DNA of 64,000 bases from Buchananella felis (GTDB taxonomy: Bacteria; Actinomycetota; Actinomycetes; Actinomycetales; Actinomycetaceae): assembly GCF_041380015.1 (NCBI RefSeq), contig NZ_CP159978.1. One strand, given 5' to 3'. Under the pieces are notes generated by a model. That model searched no databases. It was given only the letters and a program-made list of their open reading frames with translations, and had not been told where the DNA came from. Shown in pieces: positions 34,910 through 45,361 of the stretch. The position numbers and the translations under genes were made by a program. The number at the start of each line of letters is the position of its first letter. Positions within the stretch are counted from its first letter, which is position 1.

Positions 34910-35533
34910 CTAGAAGATCGTGGCCACGCGCACGGCGATGGCAGCGAGCGCGGCGGCAAGGACGGCCAGGGCCGCCCAGTTCCAGGTGGAGCGCACCTCG
35001 GTGCCAAGCGCGTTGGCGTTGGTGGTCTTCACGCGGGGGCCCAGGCCCTCCTCCTGCCACCGCGGGGAGCGACGCTCGATGAGCATGCCGGCGGCGCGGG
35101 CGTCGGCCCCAAAACGCAGCTGGGGCAGGTCGCTGTAGAAGTAGGCCTCGGGGATTTCCGGGGCCACGTGGTCGCGGCGGGTGATGCCGCCAGTGGCGGC
35201 GCACGCGGTCGCGGTGATCGGGCGGCGGCCCTTCAGCTTGATCTTCAGGGCCCACCTAGTGTCAACGCCGTCGTACGCGGCCCAGGGGATCACGTGCGTG
35301 CGGGCCAGGTTGCGCACCAGCAGGCCGCCATCTTCCAGCACCACCACCGGCCACAGCCACCACAGCACGGCCCCGACCAGAGCCGCCACGGGCACCACGC
35401 CGTCACGGGCCAGCTCGCTGAAGCCGCCATGACGCACCTGCAGCACCCACACCACCACGGCCGCCACGGCCACAACGGCCGGGCCGGCCACGGCGAAGCG
35501 GGAGCGCATCACGACTCGGGGGCTGCTGGACAT
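34910..35533 (-). CDS. PH domain-containing membrane protein
   Basis: A 207-residue protein with two N-terminal membrane helices (FAVAGPAVVAVAAVVVWVL and VVPVAALVGAVLWWLWPVVV), a soluble region beginning EDGGLLVRNLARTHVIPWAA that fits the bacterial PH fold, and a C-terminal helix (ALAVLAAALAAIAVRVATIF). Such proteins are widespread in actinobacteria, without a defined role. ATG 35533 is preferred, the longer frame to 35719 being repeat-rich noncoding sequence. Confidence 0.7.
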   Translation of the reverse strand: MSSSPRVVMRSRFAVAGPAVVAVAAVVVWVLQVRHGGFSELARDGVVPVAALVGAVLWWLWPVVVLEDGGLLVRNLARTHVIPWAAYDGVDTRWALKIKLKGRRPITATACAATGGITRRDHVAPEIPEAYFYSDLPQLRFGADARAAGMLIERRSPRWQEEGLGPRVKTTNANALGTEVRSTWNWAALAVLAAALAAIAVRVATIF

Positions 35534-35580
35534 GCCTGTAATTCTCCCACGCCCGCCGCCGCGTGCCGTGGTGAGCCTGC

Positions 35581-35657
35581 CCACCCCGGGTGTGGGAGGG
35601 ACGCCCGGTTTCGTCGTAGATCGGGGCCGCCGGGCCGGGGCCCACCCCGGGTGTGGG
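35581..35657 (+). repeat. Direct repeat CCACCCCGGGTGTGGG
   Basis: The 16-base sequence occurs at 35581-35596 and 35642-35657, upstream of the PH-like gene. Each copy is itself a near-palindrome around CCCGGG. Confidence 0.6.
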
Positions 35658-35690
35658 TGGGCCGCCCCAGCTTCTCCAGGACACAGCAAA

Positions 35691-35728
35691 GCGCGGGGGA
35701 TGAAGCGTGTTTGCTTCATCCCCCGCGC
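35691..35728. terminator. Intrinsic terminator after oppA
   Basis: A 16-bp perfect stem (GCGCGGGGGATGAAGC) with a six-base loop lies about 80 bases past the oppA stop, and TTTGC follows on the minus strand. Confidence 0.8.
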
Positions 35729-35807
35729 CGCTCAGGCTGCGGGATCACCCGGACCTACCGGGCACTTCCCTTTCGCCTAGATCATGGCTCAGCTTGCGCT
35801 GGCTAGA

Positions 35808-37481
35808 TCACTTGGCGTCAGCCACGTAGCCGCGAACCTCGGGCGTGTTGGAGGAGATACCGAAGGAGCCGTAGTTGGCCAGGTCCTTCGGGACACCCAC
35901 GAACAGCACGCGGTTGTAGATCGGCAGGGTGTGGACGTTGTCCCAGATCTTCTGGTCAACCTCGTTGGTGAGCTTGATGCGCTCGGCCTTGTCGAGGGTG
36001 GTGGAGATGATGTTGGCCTTCTCGATGATCTCCGGGTCGTCGATCTGAGCGTAGTTGGAGCCACCGTTGCCGTAGATCTGGTTGATGTTGTTCATCGGGA
36101 ACGGGGTGCCGATCCAGGTGAACGCGATGATCTCGAACGCACCGCTGGACAGGGTGGTGGAGAAGGTGGCCGGGTCGATCGGAACGAGCTCGATCTCGAC
36201 ACCGATCTCCTTCATCTGGGCCTGCAGCAGCTTGCCCTCGTTCTCGGAGGTGAAGACACCGGTCATCATGGCGTACTTGATGGTCAGGCGCTTGCCGTCC
36301 TTCTCGCGGATGCCGTCGGCGCCCGGCTTCCAGCCCAGCTCCTCGAGCTCGGCCTTGGCCTTCTCCTGGTTGAAGGCGTACTCACCAGCGTTGTCCTGGT
36401 AGCCCTCCTGGCCCGGCATGAAGAAGTGGTTGTTCAGCATCAGGGTCTCGGGCTTCACCGGCAGACCAGCCAGGTCGGACTCGGCGATGGCGGCGCGGTT
36501 GATGCCCTTGACGATGGCGCGGCGCAGCTCGACGTCCTGCAGCAGGCCGGCCTTGGAGTTGAAGGTGAAGTGACGCCACTGCGGGGACAGCGCACCACGC
36601 AGGTCAGCGTCGGCGCGGCCCTTCAGCAGCTCGTACTGGGAGGAGTCGATGGCCTGGGCCACGTCGAGCTCCTTGTTGGCGAAGGCGTTACCCTGGCCCT
36701 CGCCCGGGACGACCTTGATGACCATGGAGTCCAGCTTGGCCGGCTCGCCCCACCACTTCGGGTTGCGGCCGTACTCAACGGTCTTGGCACCCTTGTCGAT
36801 CTTGGTGATCACGAAGGCACCGGTGTGCCAGTTGAGGTTGGGCTCAGAGATCTGGGCCTCGTTGAAGACCTGCGGGTTGGCAACCGCGTCGCGGTGCTGC
36901 ACCTGGGAGAACGGGGCCTGCCAGTCCGGGTAGGCGGCGGCGAAGGTGGCCACGACCTCGAACTCGTTGGCGCCCTGCTCGATGGACTCGATCTGGTCAA
37001 AGCCGTCGGTGGAGGGGACCACGAACTCCGGGTTGGAGCCGTTGGTGGCCTTCCAGGTGGCGACGTAGTCGGCAACCGTGATCGGGGTGCCGTCGTTCCA
37101 GATGGCCTTCGGGTTCAGCTTCAGGGTGACGACGGTCTTGCCGTCCTTGTCAGCAGCCTCAGCGGACTCAAGGAAGGTCGGGTTCGGGGTGAACACACCG
37201 GCGTCGGTCACGGTGAAGTTCTGCGGCAGAACGGGGTCGATCAGGTCGCCCACGTCGCCGGTGTTGCCGTTCAGGTGAGCGCGGTTCCACTGCTCAACGT
37301 CAGCAGCGATGGCCATGCGCAGGGTGCCGCCATCCTTGAGCTCGGAAGCTTCCTTGGGGTTGATGTTGGAAGCCGGGTGGCCCTCAGACCCCGCAGCGCC
37401 ACCCTCGGTGCTGCCGGAGCAGCCGGCCAGCAGCAGGGCACCGGCGGCCGCGAGAGCAAATACGCCCTTGTTGAGTCGCAT
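35808..37481 (-). CDS. oppA: Oligopeptide-type ABC transporter substrate-binding lipoprotein
   Basis: A 557-residue family 5 solute-binding protein. The signal peptide ends in the lipobox LLLAGC, so it is a lipid-anchored extracellular receptor. KDGGTLRMAIAADVEQWN starts the mature fold and IWNDGTPITVADYV is typical of peptide and dipeptide binders. Its transporter partners oppB, oppC and oppDF are encoded upstream on the same strand, separated by about 1 kb with its own promoter region, so receptor and permease may be transcribed independently. The ligand is probably peptides. Confidence 0.92.
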   Translation of the reverse strand: MRLNKGVFALAAAGALLLAGCSGSTEGGAAGSEGHPASNINPKEASELKDGGTLRMAIAADVEQWNRAHLNGNTGDVGDLIDPVLPQNFTVTDAGVFTPNPTFLESAEAADKDGKTVVTLKLNPKAIWNDGTPITVADYVATWKATNGSNPEFVVPSTDGFDQIESIEQGANEFEVVATFAAAYPDWQAPFSQVQHRDAVANPQVFNEAQISEPNLNWHTGAFVITKIDKGAKTVEYGRNPKWWGEPAKLDSMVIKVVPGEGQGNAFANKELDVAQAIDSSQYELLKGRADADLRGALSPQWRHFTFNSKAGLLQDVELRRAIVKGINRAAIAESDLAGLPVKPETLMLNNHFFMPGQEGYQDNAGEYAFNQEKAKAELEELGWKPGADGIREKDGKRLTIKYAMMTGVFTSENEGKLLQAQMKEIGVEIELVPIDPATFSTTLSSGAFEIIAFTWIGTPFPMNNINQIYGNGGSNYAQIDDPEIIEKANIISTTLDKAERIKLTNEVDQKIWDNVHTLPIYNRVLFVGVPKDLANYGSFGISSNTPEVRGYVADAK

Positions 37482-37596
37482 GTGTTGCTTCTCCTTCGTT
37501 TTTTGGGACTACGCAGCGACGCTGCGCGTACGTAAGGCAAAGCCAACCACATCAGTTCTCGTTTGCTAAGACGCGGGTGCATAAAGATTCCAAACC

Positions 37597-37622
37597 GTGA
37601 CCTTCGTCCGGGGTCACGAAGG
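37597..37622 (-). promoter_or_regulatory. Interleaved inverted repeats upstream of oppA
   Basis: GTGACC (37597-37602) pairs with GGTCAC (37612-37617), and CCTTCGT (37601-37607) pairs with ACGAAGG (37616-37622). The two dyads overlap, which could form a regulator site or mutually exclusive hairpins in the oppA leader. Confidence 0.45.
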
Positions 37623-37643
37623 GCGGGAACTTGTGAAGCGTTC

Positions 37644-37658
37644 CGCATGTTTATGCAC
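37644..37658 (-). promoter_or_regulatory. Candidate oppA promoter core shared with oppB
   Basis: On the minus strand this reads GTGCATAAACATGCG. The oppB upstream region has the same 15-mer with one change. CATAAA/CATAAT could be the -10 hexamer of each. Confidence 0.5.
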
Positions 37659-37893
37659 ATACGGGTCAGTTTCGGGCGGAGTTTCGGGCGCCACACCCGC
37701 GCGGCGCACGCGCCACTGCTCACCCGCCACCACCCCACTGAAGGACTGCTATCTACGTCACACCGCAAGGCGTGTCCCAGATGCTGAGAAAGACGGGAGG
37801 AGGTCAACGCCGCACCAACAGCAAGCCCTCCACCGACACCTGCACGCCAACGCGCCGCCAAAGTAAGTCCACACCCCCACGCCAATGCGCCGC

Positions 37894-38440
37894 GCTCCCC
37901 CAGCCACACCACTGCACCCTCCGCAGCCACGCCCGGTCCACGCCCGAGCCTCAATGCCGGCCGGTTGGGGCCCGAACAACGCCAAGCGGCCCAGCCCCCT
38001 GCATCTCACCCCAACAAAGCACGGCCAATCTCGACGTTTGCGGCTTCAACTCGACGAAGGGCAGCGAATCTCGACGTTCGCCTGACCCGGAACGTCGAGT
38101 TGAACACCTCAACGTCGAGTTGAAGAGCCAAACGTCGAGTTTCAACAACCCAATCACCAGCCCCCGCCGCCACGCTCCCCCAGCCACACCACTGCACCCG
38201 CCGCAGCCACGCCCCGTCCACGCCCGTGCCTCAATGCCGGCCGGTTGGGGCCCGAACAACGCCAAGCGGCCCAGCACCCTGCATCTCACCCCAACGAAGC
38301 ATGGCCAATCTCGACGTTTGCGGCTTCAACTCGACGAAGGGCAGCGAATCTCGACGTTCGCCTGACCCGGAACGTCGAGTTGAAGAGCCAAACGTCGAGT
38401 TGAAGAGCCAAACGTCGAGTTTCAACAACCCAAGCACCAG
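37894..38440. repeat. 280-bp tandem repeat containing AACGTCGAGTT motifs
   Basis: Two near-identical units start at 37894 and 38174, period 280 bp, each about 265 bp. The last 125 bases of each hold six copies of a CTCGACG/CGTCGAG core, first as TTCAACTCGACG-like, then inverted as AACGTCGAGTTGAA. In unit 2 the AACGTCGAGTTGAAGAGCCA subunit is doubled. The unit lies between oppA and oppDF; the remaining gap 37659-37893 has no gene. Confidence 0.85.
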
Positions 38441-38489
38441 CCCACGCCCCACCCCCACACCAGCGTCCGCACACCCGCGCGCGCACAAA

Positions 38490-38522
38490 GGCGGGGCGGG
38501 GGATCTTCTCCCCCGCCCCGCC
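38490..38522. terminator. Intrinsic terminator after oppDF
   Basis: A 14-bp G/C stem (GGCGGGGCGGGGGA) with a five-base loop lies 20 bases past the oppDF stop; CTTTGTG follows on the minus strand. Confidence 0.8.
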
Positions 38523-38541
38523 GAGCTTGCCCATCAGGGAC

Positions 38542-40659
38542 CTAGATGACGGAGACAACCTCCGGGTAGTGGCAGGCCGTCTGGTGGTCTGCTTCCGCCT
38601 GCTGGCTCAGGTCCGGCATGGAGCCGAGGCACGCCTTGCGCTCCTCCTCGCCCAGCATGAGGAACTTCTGGCAGCGGGTGCGGAAGCGGCAGCCCGAGGG
38701 CGGGTTGGCCGGGGAGGGCAGGTCGCCCTTCAGCACGATCCGCTCACGCGAGCGCTCCTTCTCCGGGTCCGGGAGCGGAATGGCGGAGAGCAGTGCCTGC
38801 GTGTAGGGGTGGGTGGGGGCGTCGAACACGGAGTTGACGTCGCCGATCTCCACGATCCGGCCCAGGTACATGACCGCGACGCGGTCGCTGACGTGGCGGA
38901 TCACGGACAGGTCGTGGCTGACGAACAGGTAGGACAAGCCCATCTTGGACTTCAGCTCTTCGAGCAGGTTGATCACACCGGCCTGGATGGAGACGTCCAG
39001 GGCGGAGACCGGCTCGTCCAGGATCAGCAGGCGCGGCTCGAGCGCCAGGGCGCGCGCGATACCGATGCGCTGACGCTGACCACCGGAGAAATTACGCGGG
39101 TAGCGGTTGACGTGGCTGGCCTCCAGGCCCACCAGCTCCATCAGCTCCTTGACGCGCGACTCGATCTTCTCCTTGGGCACGCCGTTGTAGCGCATGGGCT
39201 CGGCGATGATGTCGAAGATAGGCATGCGCGGGTCCAGGGACGCCATCGGGTCCTGGAACACCACCTGCACGTCGCGGCGCACCACGCGGCGCTCGGAGCG
39301 GGACACGTTGGCGGTGTCGCGTCCCAACACCACCACGGTGCCCTCTTGGACCTTGGTGAGGTTGAGGATCTCCAGCAGGGTGGTCGTCTTGCCACAGCCG
39401 GACTCGCCCACCAAGGCCAGGGTCTCGCCGGTGCGAACGTCGAACGAAAGCCCGTCCACGGCGTGCACGGTACCCACGCGGCGCTTGAACACGGCACCCT
39501 TCATGAGCGGGAAGTGCTTCTTCAGCCCCTCCACCTTCAGCACCGTCTCGCGCTCCTCGCGCGGCACGTGCTCGATCTCCGACTCCGGGATCTCCGGCAC
39601 GGGGTAGATGTCGGTGTAGGTCAGCGAGTTGTCGCCGATCTCCTTGGCGCGCCTACAGGCCACGGCGTGGCCCTCGCGGCCCAGCGCCGGCGTCAGCTCG
39701 GGCTCCTCGGTCAGGCACTCGTCGGTGGACATCGGGCAGCGCGCGGCAAACGGGCAGCCCGGGGGGAGCGCCAGCAGCGAGGGCGGGTTGCCCTCGACCG
39801 GGGTGAGGACTTCCTTGTTGCCGTCCAGGCGGGGCAGGGAGCCCAGCAGACCGATGGTGTAGGGCATCTGGGAGCGGTAGAACACGTCGCCCACGTCGCC
39901 GGTTTCCACCACGCGGCCCGCGTACATGACGGCCACACGGTCGGCGATGCCGGCCACGACACCCAGGTCGTGCGTGATCATGATGATCGCCGCACCGGTC
40001 TCCCGCTGGGCGGTGCGCAGCACGTCCAGGATCTGCGCCTGGATGGTCACGTCCAGCGCGGTGGTCGGCTCGTCGGCGATGATCAGCGACGGGTTGTTGG
40101 CGATCGCGATGGCGATGACGGCGCGCTGGCGCATACCGCCGGAGAACTCGTGCGGGAAGGCCTTGGCGCGCACGTCGGGGTTGGGGATGCCAACCAGGTC
40201 CAGCAGCTCTACGGCTCGCTTCCAGGCGTCCTTGTCGCTGATCTCCTGGTGGACCTTCAGGGCCTCCACGATCTGGTCACCGACGGTGTAGACCGGGGTG
40301 AGCGCGGAGAGCGGGTCCTGGAAGATCATGCCCATCTGGGCGCCGCGCACGTGGGAGAGGTAGTTGTCGCTGCGGCCCAGTAGCTCGGTGCCGTGCAGCT
40401 TGACGGAGCCGGAGACCTGCGCGGTCTCGTCCAGCAGGCCCATGACGGACATGGAGGTGACGGACTTACCGGAGCCGGACTCACCTACGATGCCCAGCAC
40501 CTCGCCGGGGTTGACGGTCAGGTTGACGCCACGGACGGCGTGAACAACGCCGTCCTCGGAGGGGAAGCGGACGTTGAGGTCCTTGATCTCGAGCACCGGC
40601 ACCCCCGGGGTGGGGGTAGGCAGCTCCAGCCGAGAGATGGTTGCGGCCTTCTTGCTCAT
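38542..40659 (-). CDS. oppDF: Fused dual ATPase of oligopeptide ABC transporter
   Basis: A 705-residue protein with two complete ABC ATPase domains. The first has Walker A GESGSGKS, signature FSGGMRQR and Walker B SLIIADEP, and ends with the four-cysteine-like CPFAARCPMS motif of OppD. The second has GESGCGKT, FSGGQRQRIG, LLILDEP, and ends with CRFRTRCQKF. Thus OppD and OppF are joined in one chain. Its ATG overlaps the oppC stop by 4 bases. It energises peptide uptake with oppB, oppC and oppA. Confidence 0.94.
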   Translation of the reverse strand: MSKKAATISRLELPTPTPGVPVLEIKDLNVRFPSEDGVVHAVRGVNLTVNPGEVLGIVGESGSGKSVTSMSVMGLLDETAQVSGSVKLHGTELLGRSDNYLSHVRGAQMGMIFQDPLSALTPVYTVGDQIVEALKVHQEISDKDAWKRAVELLDLVGIPNPDVRAKAFPHEFSGGMRQRAVIAIAIANNPSLIIADEPTTALDVTIQAQILDVLRTAQRETGAAIIMITHDLGVVAGIADRVAVMYAGRVVETGDVGDVFYRSQMPYTIGLLGSLPRLDGNKEVLTPVEGNPPSLLALPPGCPFAARCPMSTDECLTEEPELTPALGREGHAVACRRAKEIGDNSLTYTDIYPVPEIPESEIEHVPREERETVLKVEGLKKHFPLMKGAVFKRRVGTVHAVDGLSFDVRTGETLALVGESGCGKTTTLLEILNLTKVQEGTVVVLGRDTANVSRSERRVVRRDVQVVFQDPMASLDPRMPIFDIIAEPMRYNGVPKEKIESRVKELMELVGLEASHVNRYPRNFSGGQRQRIGIARALALEPRLLILDEPVSALDVSIQAGVINLLEELKSKMGLSYLFVSHDLSVIRHVSDRVAVMYLGRIVEIGDVNSVFDAPTHPYTQALLSAIPLPDPEKERSRERIVLKGDLPSPANPPSGCRFRTRCQKFLMLGEEERKACLGSMPDLSQQAEADHQTACHYPEVVSVI

Positions 40660-41609
40660 GCGTTGCCTCCGGCAGACTTAGAGGACGGGTCGAGGGCGTC
40701 ACGCACACCATCACCAACGAAGTTCACGCACACCAGGGCCAGCGTCAAGACGGCGGCCGGCGGCATGAAGAGCCACGGGTGGGTGGTGGCACGCGCCTGT
40801 CCGTAGGAGATCAGAGTACCGAGGGACACTTCCGGGGCCTGCACGCCGAAGCCGAAGTAGGACAGCGTGGTCTCGGCCAGCACTGCGGAGGCGACGCCCA
40901 GGGTGGCGTCGATGATCAGCAGCGAGGAGATGTTGGGCAGGATGTGCTTGGTGATGATGGAGAACGCGGGCACGGACATGTACTTGGCGGCCGTCACGTA
41001 GTCCAGGGTGCGCACGGACAGGGTCAGGGAGCGCACCACGCGGGAGGAGAGCATCCAGCCGAAGGCACCGAGCAGCAGGATCAGCATCCACACGCTGCCG
41101 CTGGCCTTTCCGGTGGAGTGGGCCAGCACGGCGATGATCAGGAAGGAGGGGATCACCAGCAGCAGGTCGACCACCCAGAGGGTGACGCGGTCGAACCAGC
41201 CGCCGAAGTATGCGGCGGAGGCGCCCACGAACGCGGCGATGGTGGTCTGGATGGCGGCGACGGCGAAACCGATGAGGAGCGACTTGCGCAGGCCCTCGAT
41301 GGTCATGGCGAACATGTCGAAGCCGCCGGGGTCGGTGCCGAACCAGTGCTGGGCGCTGGGGGGCTTGAGGAAGGCGGTCTGGTCCGGGACGGTGTAGTCC
41401 CACTTGGACAGGTAGGGCGCGAACAGGGCGATCATGACGATGATGCCCAGGCCCACGGCGCCCACGAGGGCGGTCTTGTTGCGGCGGAATCGGCGCCACA
41501 GGATTACGCGGCGGGACAGACGCGCCGGGGAGTTCGCGTCGGCCTGCTTGCCGCTGCTGGCCTTCTTCTTGGCCGCAGCCTGGGCGACCACACTCTTCTT
41601 TTCAGTCAT
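40656..41609 (-). CDS. oppC: Oligopeptide ABC transporter permease OppC
   Basis: A 317-residue inner-membrane permease with an N-terminal helix (AVGLGIIVMIALFAPYL), a following extracytoplasmic segment (HWFGTDPGGFDMFA) and BPD-transport helices. The ATPase-contact EAA region is YVTAAKYMSVPAFSIITKHI, characteristic of OppC/DppC. It follows oppB by one base and is coupled to oppDF. Confidence 0.92.
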   Translation of the reverse strand: MTEKKSVVAQAAAKKKASSGKQADANSPARLSRRVILWRRFRRNKTALVGAVGLGIIVMIALFAPYLSKWDYTVPDQTAFLKPPSAQHWFGTDPGGFDMFAMTIEGLRKSLLIGFAVAAIQTTIAAFVGASAAYFGGWFDRVTLWVVDLLLVIPSFLIIAVLAHSTGKASGSVWMLILLLGAFGWMLSSRVVRSLTLSVRTLDYVTAAKYMSVPAFSIITKHILPNISSLLIIDATLGVASAVLAETTLSYFGFGVQAPEVSLGTLISYGQARATTHPWLFMPPAAVLTLALVCVNFVGDGVRDALDPSSKSAGGNA

Positions 41610-41610
41610 T

Positions 41611-42594
41611 TCAGCTCACCCTGACTCGCGGGTCGATGATGGCCACGAGCACATCTGAGAGGAAGGCACCGGTCAGCGTGGCGGTGCCGGAGAAGGCCAC
41701 CACGGCAACCGTGCCGTGCACGTCGTGCTTTTGGATGGACTCAACGCCGTAGATGCCCATGCCGTGCCAGGCGTAGACGCGCTCCGTGATGGAGGCGCCC
41801 AGCACCATGGAGGTGATGGCGAAGGCGAAGTAGGTGCCCATCGGGATGAGCGCGGTACGCAGGGCGTGACGGCGAACGGCCACTCCCTTGCGCAGTCCCT
41901 TTGCGCGGGCCGTGCGCACGTAGTCGGCCCCCAGGGTGTCCAGCATGAGGTTGCGCTGGTAGCGCGAGTAGCTGGCGATACCGCCCAGCGACATGGAGAT
42001 GGTGGGCAGGAGCAGGTGCTGGAGTCGGTCGACGATCGCCGCACCCGGGTAGTCACCTATCTCGCCGGTTTCGCCGGAGAACTCGAAGAACTGGGAGTCG
42101 AAGGTCTGGTTGAACCGCACCGCCAGGACCTGCAGGAGGATCGCGATAACCATCGCCGGGGTGGAGATGATGATCAGCGAGATGATGGAGATCACGCGGT
42201 CTGAGACCTTGTACTGGCGGGTTGCCGTCCACGCGCCTAGCGCCACGCCAACGCCCATGCCGAGGAAGGCGCCGAGCACCACGAGGCGCAGGGAGACGAA
42301 CACGCGTCGTCCGATTTCCTCGTTAACGGAGCCACCGAAGGGGGACTTGCCCCAGTCCCAGTGCATCACTACGCCCCTGGCCCAGGTGACGAATCGTTCG
42401 AAGATCGGCACCTGGTCGCTGAGGTTGTAGTTCCGCAGCGAGGTCTCGATTGAGACTGGGTCCAGCGGCGGGTTGCGCAGCTCGTAGAGGGAGCGGGGCT
42501 CCAGCTGGCTGGCCGCCAGGAAATACGCCAAGGTCACGGCAATGAGCAGCAGGATCGCGTAGTTCACGATCCGCCTGGCTAGGTAAAAGAACAT
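41611..42594 (-). CDS. oppB: Oligopeptide ABC transporter permease OppB
   Basis: A 327-residue permease. The N-terminal helix is IVNYAILLLIAVTLAYFLAA, five further helices follow, and the EAA loop reads YVRTARAKGLRKGVAVRRHA. ATG 42594 (MFFYLARR) is chosen because GGAAG lies eight bases upstream; the extension to 42693 has no ribosome site. It is first of the oppBC-DF operon. Confidence 0.92.
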   Translation of the reverse strand: MFFYLARRIVNYAILLLIAVTLAYFLAASQLEPRSLYELRNPPLDPVSIETSLRNYNLSDQVPIFERFVTWARGVVMHWDWGKSPFGGSVNEEIGRRVFVSLRLVVLGAFLGMGVGVALGAWTATRQYKVSDRVISIISLIIISTPAMVIAILLQVLAVRFNQTFDSQFFEFSGETGEIGDYPGAAIVDRLQHLLLPTISMSLGGIASYSRYQRNLMLDTLGADYVRTARAKGLRKGVAVRRHALRTALIPMGTYFAFAITSMVLGASITERVYAWHGMGIYGVESIQKHDVHGTVAVVAFSGTATLTGAFLSDVLVAIIDPRVRVS

Positions 42595-42801
42595 TTGCAG
42601 GACTTCCTGAGAGTGGGACGGCTCCCGTACGAGACATGCGTGCCCCGCGAGGACTGCCGGCTTGCTGGCCACCACTCCTCTAAGGACACACAAAGCTACG
42701 GGTCAGGCCCCGACGCTCGGGCAACCTTACCGCGCCACTTGTTTGGACTCATCCCGGCGGGTCCTTGCGAGGAACTTGCCGGGCTTTTGACCGGGGCGGG
42801 A

Positions 42802-42816
42802 CGCATGATTATGCAC
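42802..42816 (-). promoter_or_regulatory. Candidate oppB promoter core shared with oppA
   Basis: On the minus strand this reads GTGCATAATCATGCG, 14 of 15 bases identical to the oppA site, about 208 bases upstream of the oppB ATG. The rest of the 505-bp gap 42595-43099 has no gene. Confidence 0.5.
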
Positions 42817-43099
42817 CCACACGACACCCGATTTTGACAACCTTCTCCTTTCTTATTTTCGGAAGGGGGTGAATGTCAACCCCGCCCCACCCCTCGGCAA
42901 GGGACGCACCGGCTGCGCGTAAACAGTTTGAAAAATCAGGGTGGTCGACGACCCGCCGGCCCCGTCCGCCAACGCGCCGCCCCCAGCGCGGCCGCATTGC
43001 CCCTTTCGCCACCGCGCTTGCGGGGATTGCGTGCCCCGGTTCCGCTAACCTGGCCGGGTGCACAACAGGGTGCATGTCAAGGGAAGAAGGGCCCGCGCA

Positions 43100-45310
<2,211 letters not shown>

Positions 45311-45319
45311 GTTCCCGCC

Positions 45320-45361
45320 GGGCCGGGGCGGGAAGCGGCTTAGCCGCCTACGCCCCGGCCC
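45320..45361. terminator. Nested hairpin between convergent icd and apeB
   Basis: An 11-bp stem, GGGCCGGGGCG (45320-45330) with CGCCCCGGCCC (45351-45361), encloses a second GCGGC/GCCGC hairpin. The right arm overlaps the last codons of apeB. Confidence 0.7.

Noticed and set aside
37772..38549. Open frames spanning the 280-bp repeats
   Set aside because: They exist in several frames on both strands, follow the repeat, and show no protein-like composition or ribosome site.
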